A stretch of DNA of 64,000 nt from Gamsiella multidivaricata (GCF_025024155.1 NW_026251711.1:558001-622000), one strand, 5' to 3'. Counted from the stretch's first letter, positions 14,704-26,055 are shown. The notes: a model not told the origin generated them from the letters alone. Translations and numbers: made by a program.

Positions 14704-15516
14704 ATGACTTCTTTGGACATTGTGGGACCAGTGGATCTCATTGGTAAGAACCAGGGCAACAGTAACAGCAACTGTGTCGGCACTGCTGTCTCTGCTGGTT
14801 CTTCCTCCTTTTCTTCTTCTCCTTCTTCAGTTATGAGTGATGATGTTAACCCTTCTGGTGTCGTCTCCATGACCTTTAATTCTTATTCCAGAACCACCTA
14901 CGACGACGACGAGTGCAACGAGTACGACGACAATGCTGCCTGGCAGCATTACCCATCACCCGAGCTCAGCGATAGCAATGACTGTGGTAACCAATTCCTG
15001 AATAGACCAGTAGCCGAAGACAGCTACATCTTCCCAGCTTCTCCATCACTATCTGGTCAGAGCACTCCTTTTCTGGATGAGGTGGGAAAATACGATGGCC
15101 ACCCTGGCTTCCAAGAGTGCAACTTATCCAAGTGCGCCGACTGCCTCCGTATCAAGAGCATGACCCAATATGTTACCTGTAGTCTGGCCCCCGAACACCA
15201 TCAAGACCAAGGTGAGACCGAAATGCTTGCGCACACATCTGGTTTGGTGCCGTCTTTGTCGGTCTTTGATGCAGATGTCGATAGCCCCATTGAGATCCAT
15301 GGGCACCTTTTCTCTAGCTTGAGAAATCATCTTGATGATCTTGAGGGCGATATGACATTTCTGTATTGCAACAGATATTCGATTAGAGATGAGGATGAGG
15401 ATGCACCCTATGTGCCAATGGAGTGGGATGAGGAGGAAGAGGAGTCATTGGATGGAATGGAGGAGGGGCCAATGGACGGAGTAGCGGAGGATGAATACTA
15501 CTCAATGGACTCGTAA
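14704..15516 (+). CDS. Acidic, serine-rich protein of unknown function
   Basis: Single-exon reading frame of 270 codons, opened by ATG at 14704 just after a polypyrimidine leader. The N-terminal 60 residues are Ser/Asn-rich. A central part has a Cys-containing stretch (C-x3-C-x2-C in 'CNLSKCADC', about residues 139-147). The C-terminal 50 residues are Glu/Asp-rich with YVPMEWDEEEEE. No transmembrane segment or signal peptide is seen. A donor-like GTAAGA lies at 14743 but the frame stays open. I recognise no family. The leader and codon style support a real gene. Confidence 0.55.
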   Translation: MTSLDIVGPVDLIGKNQGNSNSNCVGTAVSAGSSSFSSSPSSVMSDDVNPSGVVSMTFNSYSRTTYDDDECNEYDDNAAWQHYPSPELSDSNDCGNQFLNRPVAEDSYIFPASPSLSGQSTPFLDEVGKYDGHPGFQECNLSKCADCLRIKSMTQYVTCSLAPEHHQDQGETEMLAHTSGLVPSLSVFDADVDSPIEIHGHLFSSLRNHLDDLEGDMTFLYCNRYSIRDEDEDAPYVPMEWDEEEEESLDGMEEGPMDGVAEDEYYSMDS

Positions 15517-15621
15517 GACGGAGACCACTTGACAGCGATGTCGGCTCTTTACGCCGACAAATGAGAGCGAACAGTATTTCGGCGACAATTCAGGACTATA
15601 GTCCCTAGGGATGCAGGGCAT

Positions 15622-15663
15622 CTCGACACTCGACACTCGACACTCGACACTCGACGCTCGACA
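15622..15663. repeat. Heptanucleotide tandem repeat (CTCGACA)n
   Basis: About six units, one carrying an A-to-G change. Confidence 0.8.
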
Positions 15664-16034
15664 GATCAGACCGATTACAAATGGGCAACTTCCTGTCAAT
15701 AGCACTTGCTGTATTATCATCTTTCGCTCATGTACAATAGTTTTTATATCATAATACCCTTGCATACTTTAACAACCGTAAAAATAAATTAAACAGCTTG
15801 TTGCCAAGAAACAGTGAGGCCATCGAGCCCTAAAGAGTTGCTCTGTAAAGAAAGAAAGAAAGAAAGTAAGCCAGAAAGACAGCAAAGCAGTGGTGGGGGT
15901 GCTGCATGTGACAAACATATTTCTTGCCGCGTGTTCCTGTCGCGTGTGCGTAATGTACCTGGATTTGAAAGAAGAAGGATGGGCAGCAAGGACGCGGCGT
16001 CGTTGTGGGAGCCTCCACTGGTAGTAGTATTGGT

Positions 16035-16100
16035 TGTAGTAATTGTAGTAGTTGTAGTTGTAGTTGTAGTTGTAGTTGTAGTTGTAGTTGTAGTAGTGGT
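16035..16100. repeat. Hexanucleotide microsatellite (GTAGTT)n
   Basis: About nine or ten units flanked by GTAGTAGTT and GTGGTGGTGG; non-coding. Confidence 0.85.
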
Positions 16101-16471
16101 GGTGGTCTAGTGGCGGTGGCGGTAGTGGCAGTCCTGAGTAGTGTGGTCCATGCTGTGACACTGTTCTCCTTCTTCGTCCCCTTTTCTGCTGGTAACCATA
16201 CCACCCTTTCATCACTCTCCACATTCACCTTGCCTACTCGCTCATCCACTCAGCCAATTACACCTTAGGAAAGAGTCCCTTAACTCATCCTTCTTTCGTT
16301 CATGCATCCACGGCCTCTCTTATCCCTCAACCATCACCAAGTCTATTCGCAGCAGTAAAAAAGAAAAGACCAGTCGCCCTCGCCCCTTTTCTCCTCCAGC
16401 TTTCACCATATACCCATTGCCCCATACCCGACTCTCATTCAGACACCAACCAAGACCGCCCTAACCACCAG

Positions 16472-18271
16472 ATGGATTTCGACTTTCCCCTGATCCCCCT
16501 CCTGCCATTACCCATTACCCTCGTGCCTGCTGCGACCTTTGCGGCTCTCGAGCACAACCAGATTCAGATTCAGCAGGCCTTCGCCTCCTCTGTCTCCATC
16601 GGTCTCTCCAAGAACTCAGCCAATGGTGGCGCCTCTGCAGGTGCCAACGGAAGCAACTCAACCAGCTCCTCCTTTTCGTCCTCCTCACTCTCCAGCTACC
16701 CCACAGGAGGACTGGCAGCTTCTTCGGACCAAGAACGACTCGGTGCGATCGTCGATGCTCTGGGTCAAGCCTCTGCCAAGGTACACTCGCTTAACTGAAC
16801 AGAAACGCGACCTCATCTTCACCTGATTTTAATTTGCCACTGATACGAACACTTTTTCATACAATAAAACAGGCGCAGGAACTTCCCACATCTATTACAC
16901 AGACACTTCGACTGGCCAAGAATCCAACCCAACGGGTCTATATCTTACGCACAGGACTGGATAGTGGCGAGGATCAATGGCTGAACCAGCTTGAAATTGG
17001 ATCGCCACTCATGAAAGAGTCGCTCCGAAAAAGCGTCTCGGACCTGAATGGTCCATCCTTGTCCACCATAGGTAACTCTAATAGTGGCTGGGACTCGGAT
17101 ACCGCAGGAACATCATCAACAGCCGTGTCATCACGGGAAGAAGAGTCCAGGAGAAGTCAAAGAACTCGGAGCGAAGAGAAGGGAGTCTACGTCGCAGGAA
17201 TGCTTAAGATTGGAGAGAAGAAGCTATTCATCGTGGTAAGTCCATTGGGGGTTTTCTATTCTGATCGAGACAAACGGGAGACGTCGGCGGACTTTTTTTT
17301 TATTTTTCCTGCGACAGTGTGCGGGAAATGTTTGGATCTGTTTTACCCTTTGTCTTTGACTTTGCAGAACCATGCATGGCTGCATGCATCAATGGTTCTT
17401 TTTTTCTTACCCACTTCTTTTTTTACGTTGCCGGAATGTAGGACAAATCGGGAACGATGCATGAGCAAGAAGTATGCTGTGTTCTTGACTTTTACGTCGA
17501 CGACTCATGCCAGCGTCGAGGATACGGGAAACTCCTCTTTGACTATATGCTCAAGGTACCCTGATCAGTCTCCATCCCTATTGATTCTGCCCCTGCCCTA
17601 ATTTTTTTTTTTGCTTTAATTATTATTTTTTGCTCTTTATGGCATCTAATGTCATGTCCGTATTTTTCGATTCTTCCAAAATTGTTCTGCTCAAATAGGT
17701 CGAAAACATCGAGCCCGCCCAGATCGCCTATGACAGGCCGAGCCCAAAACTCTACCGCTTCCTCAGCAAGTATTTTCGGCTGGAGCGACATCTCCCACAA
17801 CCAAACATGTTTGCAATCTTTGAGGGCTTCAAGCTGTTGGACTGTGGAGAGATTATCCAGGTCAACGATGACTATTCGCTACCAGCAGTAGGACGAACCA
17901 GCGTCTCTTTTATACCCAGCTCATCAGCCTCTGACAACAGTAGCAGTAACAGTGGCACGGTCAACAACAGTAATAGCGGAACGAGCGGAACTAGGACGCC
18001 CACAATATCTCGAGCGCTGCAGTCATCTGTCGTTTTCAGTTCAGGCGCGCCAGCAACGGACTCTATCAATATTCAAGCCAACCGGCGCGTGTCGTCTGCG
18101 TTTTCATCCTCCATTTCTTTGTCTGCTGGTACGGATGCAGGTTCAATCCCAATCGCACCGACCACCAGGCCGCAGCAGACACAGACAGGCGGACCACCAT
18201 CAGGAGCCAGGATATCCCGGTTGCTTGCATCATCCATTAAGTTTGCAGACCCTATTGTTTCGACCGACTAG
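16472..18271 (+). CDS. ATAT1: Alpha-tubulin N-acetyltransferase (MEC-17/ATAT1 family)
   Basis: GNAT-fold enzyme that acetylates lysine 40 of alpha-tubulin inside microtubules. Four exons: 16472-16780, 16873-17235, 17442-17555, 17699-18271, giving 452 aa. The catalytic domain covers roughly residues 200-325. Exon 2 ends with a [13 protein letters not shown] strand, exon 3 carries [17 protein letters not shown] (acetyl-CoA P-loop Q-R-R-G-Y-G at 248-253), and exon 4 carries [17 protein letters not shown] then FAIFEGF, all family hallmarks in the right order. Both tails are Ser/Asn/Thr-rich and disordered; the N-terminal 100 residues include a Ser-rich stretch. The gene is intact, with pyrimidine-rich leader sequence upstream. 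The family is best known from ciliated organisms, so its presence in this fungus is notable. Confidence 0.92.
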
Positions 18272-20269
18272 GATCATTGATTGCATATTATCCTTTCCTC
18301 CGTTTTTAGTCATGTACGGGACCAAATCTTTGAAGCCATTTCAGAAACCCGCACTCCTAGCCTTTGGTTACAGATCACAAAGAGATAAACTGTACTTCTT
18401 TGCTCCTGAGATATCTGTTCTTGAATGACGCATTGATCTGTACCTTGGCAGTATCCAGAACAAACTCTGGTACCCGTAGATAAGTTCACAATGTTCAGAA
18501 CCTGCCTCCAAGTTTCCAAAATGAAATGTCTGTAGCCTAGACAATGTGCTGCTCCGTGGATACCGCCTCTTTGTCCTGCTGTGCGTCTCCCTCTTTCACA
18601 GCGAGAGGTGTTTTTCCGATACTGCACAATTCGGCCAATTATTCTCTCAGTGAGATGCTCTTTCATCGCCCGTCAGGACTAACGCAAGCGGAGAGCGCGT
18701 GCCTCAGATGCGCTAGTGCATCCTCCGACTCACGTAATCAACCTGGTATCTGTTACTGTTGTGATGCGCCGGGCTAAATGCTGCAATTCTTTAATATTCG
18801 AAGCATCATGCAAAGAGGATGGCTTTGGCGTTCCTCGTCAGGAATGCGAGAGACCCCATTTGGTTATTGAGGCTGACCACAGTCTAGAACCGTGGACACT
18901 GGGATAATAATTGGCAGCCGGGCGTTTTGTCGCTATTGCTGCTCCCCTAAAAAGGCACATGCTGAGTGTAGCACCTTTAGGAGCATGGTCACTAAGACTC
19001 ACCAACAACACCCATAAAAGTCGCTCGCCCCCCTTACTCTTTCCTGTCCTCATATTCTCGTCAGTTGTCTTCATCCTGCTCCCCCACTTAATTTTCTCAT
19101 TATCCGCCCTGCCTTGTACCCCACATCTAACAGCCGTCCCTCATTCATTTTAAAGTTTGGCAAAGTTGCGCACAGCAATTTCGTCAAAGCTCATTGTGAG
19201 TATTGGTCTCGTTAGGTCCGCTAGACCTGGCCCACAACATGCTCATAGTTCGTGCTGATGAATGGAGAACCCTCTATAACATGTTGCCAGAGCGGTGCCC
19301 TAGAAAAGGTTGAGGGTCGGGTCATCAAGTGCCAACAATGGAATCCGGAAAGAGATCGAGGCCATAATGCTGGCCACAATATGGGTCGCACTGCCCTCTG
19401 TCTTTTAGAGCGCCAAGAGTGGTCCCCAGAGCTGACGCGTCTATAATAGCAACGACAGCAACAACAACAACAACACTAAGCGTCATGTGGAGCGGCAGCG
19501 TAGGCACAATGGGGAATGAAAAAGAGCAGTGTCGCTATCTCTTGTTACCTTAAGACTTAGCTGGAAGGAATAAAAAGATAGATTGCAAGACAATACCTGA
19601 GCTGCTGGCTCCATCCAGAAATCCATTGGCCGCAGTACGCATACAAGTCAATTCCAGCAGTAGCCCGTTTAGCGTGGTCATTCTTATTTGACGGATTTCC
19701 GCATGGGTTGTCAGATAAGACAGACAACCCAGGTTGCCAAGTAGATCAAGTATATTATCCCTAACTATTACCCATCCTCTGTCCGCACGCGTCTGCTTCT
19801 CACCCCACAAAATGATCTTGCACAGATGCAAAAAATAGGGACAATCTATTTGACAACCCGGGTTGCCACTGCTATTTGGCAACCCCTATACTAACTCCAT
19901 GTAAGGCCAACATTTTTTAAATGTCGATTATGCCAGTAGTCCTTATGGTACCTGGCCCCAGCTCTTTAAGCTAGATCGTCATCTGTCTCTTAAAGGATTC
20001 CACAATGTAACTGATTTCCCATTTCGTCATCGCTGAGTCCGTCAGCGATAAAACCCTGTTTTCCGTCGTGAAGAAGGCTTCTCCCAAGGTCCCAAGGTCG
20101 CAAAAGGTTGCATGGGGTGCCAGGTGGAGGAAGGAATGGTTCTCAACCTCTCGCCGCGTTGTTTCGACTTGAAATTCGCAAAAGATACGAGCCTTGTTTT
20201 ACATGGAATTTGTGCAGGATGTCCTGCAAAAAAGTAAGCGCTGATCAATAAATAAGAAAATTAAAAGTG
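18272..20269. other. 2-kb intergenic region with repeat debris
   Basis: No gene supported on either strand. A short CAA-rich run lies at about 19453-19476, and a cluster of GGGTTGYC/GRCAACCC palindromic motifs at 19704-19886. Confidence 0.45.
19704..19886. repeat. Cluster of GGCAACCC/GGGTTGCC inverted motifs
   Basis: At least five copies in both orientations, including the palindrome GACAACCCGGGTTGCC and a second GGCAACCC a few bases later. The pattern resembles subterminal repeats of a DNA transposon end; no partner end was found. Confidence 0.35.
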
Positions 20270-20341
20270 TGGAGCAGCGGAGGTTTGAACTCCGGGCCTC
20301 TCGCATGCAAAGCGAGCGCTCTACCACTGAGCTACAACCCC
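20270..20341 (-). tRNA. tRNA-Ala (anticodon TGC)
   Basis: 72 nt on the minus strand. Acceptor GGGGTTG pairs with CTGCTCC (one T-T mismatch), D-arm GTAGCTCAGTGGTAGAGC, anticodon stem CTCGC/GCGAG around TTTGCAT (anticodon TGC), T-arm CGGAG-TTCAAAC-CTCCG, discriminator A. The T-rich stretch TTTTAATTTTC follows at the 3' side. No intron. Cloverleaf is complete. Confidence 0.95.
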
Positions 20342-20399
20342 TTACTTTGTTGATGGCTGTCGCCTATAAATTTATATTGCTAAATTAATCTTCGCTCCT

Positions 20400-20770
20400 T
20401 ATTGGCACGTTATTCCCTATTTGCATGGTCGCTCCATAACTGCACACTATCCCTATCTGCACGCCTGTCCCATCTATCATCAAGCTCATGGGGATTTATG
20501 TTAATAAAAAAAAAAAAAAGCCTGTCCCATCTACCTTTCGGTTCAACATCTTTTGCACTATTTTGTCCGAGCTGTGCCCAAACCCAATCGGCTCCTTGGC
20601 GCCCCTCCATCTCGTTCATATTCACGCTTTCCATCTGCATCTACGACGATACTTGAGGATCAGTCAGCGCAGCGCCGATCCGGTCCAGCTCCAGTATTTA
20701 AACGCGATATATATCATGAATAATAAATAGGTTACGAAGACCCAGAGAAAAGACATAGTAGTTACCTTTG
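20400..20770 (+). repeat. Dispersed repeat family, copy B
   Basis: Counterpart of 1-286 in opposite orientation. Homology extends from about 20405 through the GAATAATAAATAGG motif and an AGAGAAAAGACATAG tract at about 20765. This copy lacks the SINE-like insertions but carries its own 43-bp poly(A)-tailed insertion at 20477-20519. Confidence 0.65.
20477..20519 (+). mobile_element. 43-bp poly(A)-tailed retroposed fragment
   Basis: A short sequence ending in TTAATAAAAAAAA (poly(A) of about 13) is flanked by perfect 14-bp direct repeats GCCTGTCCCATCTA at 20463-20476 and 20520-20533. Copy A of the host repeat lacks the fragment. This is the structure left by target-primed reverse transcription of a severely 5'-truncated polyadenylated transcript. 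Confidence 0.75.
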
Positions 20771-21241
20771 CGATTTGATCGTTGATTGTTTAGTTTATCC
20801 CCTTTGCCTCGTATTTCCTCCGCTCTGCTCGTTATCACCCTATCTTGCTGCCCTACCCTCCACCTATCTACCTTGCCCTACCTTGCACTTACCTTATCCG
20901 CCATCGTTGACTTACCTTACCTACCCTACCCGCTCGCTACCTCCCCCTATAAGCTTGCTCTATCTTGCCCTGATCCCATTTGCCCGTAACATGAGTTAAT
21001 TTATTCTAACTACCTACAGTACAGTGGCAGTAGGTAGTTTGCACTACAGCTTTATGAAAAGAAAAGTTATACAGGGACCTGCAAACGGGTTCCGCGCGCC
21101 CGCCGCACGCGAACTCTTCTCTGCTTGCTGCATATTCAGCCGAGTCCAGTGTACTTTATTACCATATAAATTGATTAATAAATATCGTGTAGATGCGGTG
21201 TATGGCCCGACATCCCTTACTCGCTTACTTCTTGGACCCTG
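20771..21241. other. Intergenic, pyrimidine-rich, no gene seen
   Basis: CCTACC/CTTACC-rich low-complexity sequence at 20840-20950; the rest shows no supported feature. Confidence 0.4.
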
Positions 21242-21271
21242 ATACACCTGATTAATTCCAATATATTTCAG

Positions 21272-22009
21272 ACTGAAAAGGAGCTCCAAAAGCCGCTAGA
21301 GCGCACCATGGAAATCGAGGATGAAAACGGTGTAGTGTGGACGGAAAAGATGTTCACGCGTATGAGCAATAAGAGACGAGAATCAGAGCTGGAACGCACT
21401 GTGGAAATTTACGGCCTTCACCCACACACGCCTGAGTTTCGAATCAAGTCGGCAATGTCCCGCCGTGGAGAGGTCGAGAAGATCACCACTCGACCTTGCA
21501 GTAAAGAAAATCAAAATCACGGTGCAAGTGGGTTTCAGCAGTCTGGAGGATGTGAAGAAGATCCAGGATTCCGGAATGTCGTCAATATTTGTAGGAAAGG
21601 GACCTTTACTCGTCTGCGCAAAGTTGGAGGAGAGATGATCGAATGGGGGCTGAGATACGTCTCTAAGCTCTCATGCCTCCCATCAGGAACAACAGCAATG
21701 GATTTACAATCACTTCTTGAAAAAGACTAGGCGGAGTTTTTGACGGTGCCACCTAGGAAGGAAGGCAAACAAGATGCCAAAGGGAAGTCAAGGAGAGAAT
21801 GTTTGCAGCACTAGTGATGATTGGGGACAGTGAGACTGTGTGGGGCAACACGGATGAAAAAAGGAGCAGGCAATGTCACAAGCTGGGGCATGTCCAACGG
21901 GAGTGAGAGATTTTTTAATAGGTGCTTAAAACCAAGGAATATGTCAAAACGGTTAGGGAATACTGTATCTCTTCCCAGGCTCAATCTGCTCACTAAGAGG
22001 GCCGACTGA
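21272..22009 (+). pseudogene. Decayed retroelement ORF1-like (RRM/zinc-knuckle type) gene
   Basis: The first frame (in-frame ATG at 21308) encodes a charged segment with the recognisable string EIYGLHPHTPEFRIKSAMS. The reading then shifts frame at about 21500 to continue with VGFSSLEDVKKIQDSGMS, and shifts back at about 21610 to FTRLRKVGGEMIEWGLR. It stops at 21730. Further downstream, CHKLGHVQRE (about 21870-21900) looks like half of a CCHC zinc knuckle. Order and motifs resemble ORF1-like nucleic-acid-binding proteins of fungal retroelements expanded in Mortierellaceae. Multiple frame changes mean it is not functional. The assignment is by resemblance, not alignment. Confidence 0.45.
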
Positions 22010-22824
22010 CAACAGTAGTGGCAACAATGCTCACTCGAAAATCCTCAAGGTTAGTAAAAATGATATAGGGATGAAAAGAGTTCGTGTAGTGGTGATAGCC
22101 AAGATGAAGAGGGTTGCGACTTGGAGAGCGATGGATCTGCAGGTTTATAGCGACACCATGGGGACATTGAGTGGAACTGCAAGATGTTACCGGAAGCAGT
22201 TGGATAACATCAAGGCTATTCAATTGGACGTGGATGGCTCGTACTATACGCCGGATGAAACCGATACTCGGACGCCTGCGTCAACGATGATAGTCCTGGG
22301 AACAATGATAGGGGCCTCCAGGATACACGTAGGGAAAAGAGGGAGGAGGAGGAGGAGGAGGGAGGAAAGAGGAAAGAAGCAATGCGTGAAGAGCGGCTCT
22401 GAGCGAGCTGCTTAGGTGACGGATTACAGCGACCACTCAAGACCGCAAAAGATAGCCAGGGCCAGCAGGGCAAATCGCTGTGGAGATGGGGCAAACTAGG
22501 TCACGACATCCGCGCCTGCGAAACCAATTGAGGAGCCATAAAGCCATTTTGTTACCCTCAATGGAATAACTGTTTCCTTAAAAAAAAAAAAATAAAAAAA
22601 AAGAGGACGCGTCGTACAACATCGCTGGGCATAGGTGCAAAGCAGCACTGTCTTGGCTATGAGCAAGTGCAGAAATGAACGGACGAAAAGACGGACTCCG
22701 GTGGGAAAAAAATGCGTTTACTCCCTGAGAATAACTTTTTAAAAAATACGACAATCAAAACATGCTTGTAATGTACAAGAAAAACAAAAAAAAAAGGTTT
22801 ACGAGTATAGCCATCGGCATGCTT
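22010..22824. other. Intergenic; possible continuation of retroelement debris
   Basis: 22071-22415 is open in one frame and ends in an Arg/Glu-rich segment over a GGA-rich run, perhaps the tail of the preceding pseudogene. The remainder is A-rich and unassigned. Confidence 0.35.
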
Positions 22825-25737
22825 TTAAGGCAAACGATCCTTCTCAAGGCCTGTTGCCTCCTGCTGTGTACTCTCCGTGTCCTGTTTGTGCACGATATTC
22901 TCCATAGTCGTACCATCCGTCCGCAATCCCTCGATTTCTTGTTCAGCAGTGCTGGCTGCTCCATATTCACCTTCGAATTCAACATCATCACCGCCATCGT
23001 CCGTGGTAACCGCCGCCGTGCGCAATCCAACGGGATCTGCGCTAAAGTTAAACACCTCAATCTTGCCCAACTTTGAGTTTGATTTCGACTTAATGACCGG
23101 AGGCGTAAACGGCACAGTCTGGATCAACTTGTATTCCAATTCCGGGATGATGGTCCAGACGTTCGGATCCTCCGGAAGATGGGGCTGATACAAAACTCCG
23201 CGGCGATTCAGGCGGTTCAAGAAACTGCCCCAGATCTTAAAGGCGGTCTCCCTAAACTCCGGATCAATTCTGGGCTTCCTGAAGGGGCCGTCCATTCCGA
23301 GGCTGTAGGAGACCGTGTTGCTGTTGCTTACAGGTTGAGACTCATCGGTGCCCATTCCAAGGCTGTATGATATCGTGCTGCTGGCAGGTTGGGAGTCCTT
23401 GGCATCGCTGCTGGTGTTGCTGTCAATTGTGTCCTTGTCGGCGGATGATGATACTTCTTTTGCGGCTGTACTCGTGCTAGCGCCTTCCACAGAGGCGGCA
23501 ACAGCAGAATCTTCAGTGACGGGGGCGTTGACTGCGTTGTCCACGGTAGTGGAATTAGCTGCGGATGAGTCAGCGCCCGTGGGATCGGTTGCGGAGCCAT
23601 CCTTAAGCCTCTTCCGCTCTGCAGCCTGTCTCTCCGCGGCATAGAGCGTGATCATCGCCTGGAACTTCCGTGGTCGATCCCAGAACCAAGCCGTCTCCAA
23701 AAACAAGCGCAGATCCATCTTGGCCTGATCCGAACTTTCCTCTGGGAAGTCGAACTCTACCAACGAAATGCCCTTCTTAGGGACGGTGCTGAGATCAATG
23801 TGGATATTCTCGAAATACGGGCTGATGACGTCCAGTCCCTCTGGCGTGAGTAACATGCCAGAGATTGTACGTCCAGTGATCATGATTGGCTCAAGCCTCC
23901 TCAGGTTCGAGAAGGAGAAGGTTGGAGACTTGGTGTCATGGCCATCTGGCAGATAGAGACGCCCATCCCTGAGGAGGATTTCAAGGTAGCGTCTAGTTTG
24001 TTCTTCCCGCTCCTCAGGCTGGAAGATCTTGCGGAAGCGAGCATATGTTTGATTGATAACTTTCTCGATCATCCCAGTGTTCGTTGTCTATGCAGGCAAG
24101 TGACAGTACAACAGTGCAATAACAATAAAGGGCATTGCGGTCAATAATTGCGATGCAATCGATTGAGGCACCTGCGCAAAAAAAAAAAAAAAAAAGTATA
24201 CGGATGAGGAACCGCCGTTGCTTACCATGCCCTTGCCGCCAAACGCCCGTTCAATAAACGCGAACAAGTCTGCAGCTTGCTCGCCCTCCGTCATTGGGTA
24301 CTGCTCCGCATACGGGACATAGCCCTTTTTGTAGTTCTCGTTCATCATGTTCACATAGATCGCCCGCCCCGCGAAGGCGTCTTTAGCCGCATACCACACC
24401 CATCTCGGGTCTAGTACTTCATGATCCCAGTTCCATCCCAACAACGCCCTTGTCTTGATCACCTCTCGACCGGGTCGACCAAACATCCTGTCCAGCTCCG
24501 CCAGCGAACGTCCAAGTATCCGTTTCTGCTTGGCCATGACCTCCAGGCTCACGACGCCCGTACAATTGACTTTATATGACTTATACAGTGCCTGCGCATC
24601 TCCCGCTGCACTCACGCCGACCAGCAATTGCTCCGGATCTTCCAAAAACGCCTTCAGTCGCGGCGGGAACAGCTCTGGCTGTTCGTTTCGTTTCGTAATC
24701 CTGTAGACCTGGAACATCAAACAGATATCGTCCGTCGCGAGCTGGACAAGCGACACACCGCCCTTGCCCTTCCTTGGCACGAAGTCTGTCGTTGTCTCCG
24801 TATCAAAGCCAATGGGTCCCGGGTTGCCGTTGTTGGTCTCTTTGTTGAACTCTGTGAATAGCTCCATGGCCTTCTCGGCCTGTTCGGGTGTCGATGATAG
24901 AAAAACTGGTGGACTTTGGCGTACACGCTTTACGCCTGCCTCCTCAAGCGCCTCGCACAGGATCCGGATATTCTCGCTGATTCCCTCTGGCTCAGATCTG
25001 TCCACATCAAAGGCCGTAAAACTCGAGTTCAGCGGCACGGGTGTCTTGACAGGAGTAGCAGGTACGATTCGAGAGTGGGGTACCCCGGTGCGTGATTGTT
25101 TGGTGTGTATCATCTGTATGATCTTTGCTTTGCGTTCCAGCTTCAATTCTAAAGTATCCGCAACTGATTCATTTAGCGTGTCCGCTCTTGATGGTGGTTG
25201 TGTGGTTGTTCCGTTCCTTGGAAAGAAATGTGACTTGGAGGCCTTAAAATCATCGTCGCCAGTCGCATGTCGCCTGCTATTGTATCTTGGACGAAATGAT
25301 GAGGTGCCTGATGGTGCTGTTGCCTCTGAAGAACGGTTCTCGGCAAAGGGATGTTCTTTGGTCTTAAATGTCCTGGAAGTAGCGGCAGTGACAGAATGCC
25401 TCTTTTTCGCTGCCTTGAGTGCGGAATTCTCCGTGGCTGCTGGTACAGCAGAGCTAGCGGCATCCGTGGAGATGTGTCGAATAGGTGTTATCGGGTAACC
25501 GACAAGGCGAGAACGACAAGGGGTAGTATGAAAAACTGAATAACTGGTCCTTGTGGTGCGCACTGGTCCCAACCCTGATCCTGAGGCTGATCCAGTAAAA
25601 GACAGATAGTATGTTATTGAAGAAGCGGCAGTAGTAGTCGAGTAGAGTCGAGCGGTCGAGGGGTTAGAGCGCAGCGTTGCTGTTGTAGTACCGGTCTGAC
25701 CTGTCGCTGCTACCGATTTGAGCGTGCCACGAAACAT
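22825..25737 (-). CDS. DEDDy 3'-5' exonuclease (WRN/EXD2-like), probably mitochondrial
   Basis: Two exons on the minus strand (25737-24226, 24087-22825; intron 24088-24225), 924 aa. The DnaQ/RNase D-type exonuclease domain occupies about residues 300-465: Exo I FDTET (D312, E314), Exo II GVSAAGDAQ (D380), Exo III WYAAKD (Y449, D453), so all four metal ligands and the DEDDy tyrosine are present. The first 45 residues are rich in R, S, T and A with no acidic residue, like a mitochondrial presequence. After the domain a 450-residue extension includes an acidic/Ser-Ala-rich linker and a conserved-looking C-terminal part I do not recognise. The intron has a sense-strand T run before its acceptors. 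Divergent from RBG1 across 318 bp. Confidence 0.85.
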
Positions 25738-26055
25738 TGCAAATAGTTTCCTCCAAGGACAATTGGCACCACTCTTTGGTAGAGGCGATGAATGGCGAGT
25801 GAAGGAAAGAGGAGGGTGTCAAATAGAAGCCAAGGGTGCCTTGAGCACCTCAATCGGGTTCATATCTTTCAATACACACAGAGACTGCTGTGGCTTCGCT
25901 TTGTACCCAAACAAAGACCATTCAGACGACCGCCATATCAAAGAATGAGCGAAAGCAGGCCCACTTGAACACACAACGGCACTTCCATTCTCTTCTTCCT
26001 CCTTGTCGACGCATCGCTTTATTCTCATTTAACCGTTGAACTCAGAGGAACCAAC
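25738..26055. promoter_or_regulatory. Divergent promoter between exonuclease and RBG1
   Basis: 318 bp separate two head-to-head start codons, so both promoters must lie here. No TATA box stands out. Confidence 0.6.

Larger units (their letters stand above)
15517..16471. other. Intergenic with simple repeats
   Basis: Holds a heptanucleotide array (15622-15663), a GAAA run (about 15848-15866), a hexanucleotide array (16035-16100) and a C/T-rich leader before the tubulin acetyltransferase gene. Tyr- or Cys-rich readings here are microsatellite artefacts. Confidence 0.5.

Noticed and set aside
15769..16268. Tyr/Asn-, Cys/Ser- or Val-rich small proteins on either strand
   Set aside because: All arise from translating the (GTAGTT)n microsatellite.
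22755..24171. Plus-strand frames across the exonuclease gene
   Set aside because: Antisense shadows; the minus strand carries the conserved exonuclease motifs.
24123..24172. Alternative acceptor after the poly(T) run in the exonuclease intron
   Set aside because: Using it adds about 28 codons and then hits a stop; the later acceptor at 24088 joins cleanly to the rest of the protein.
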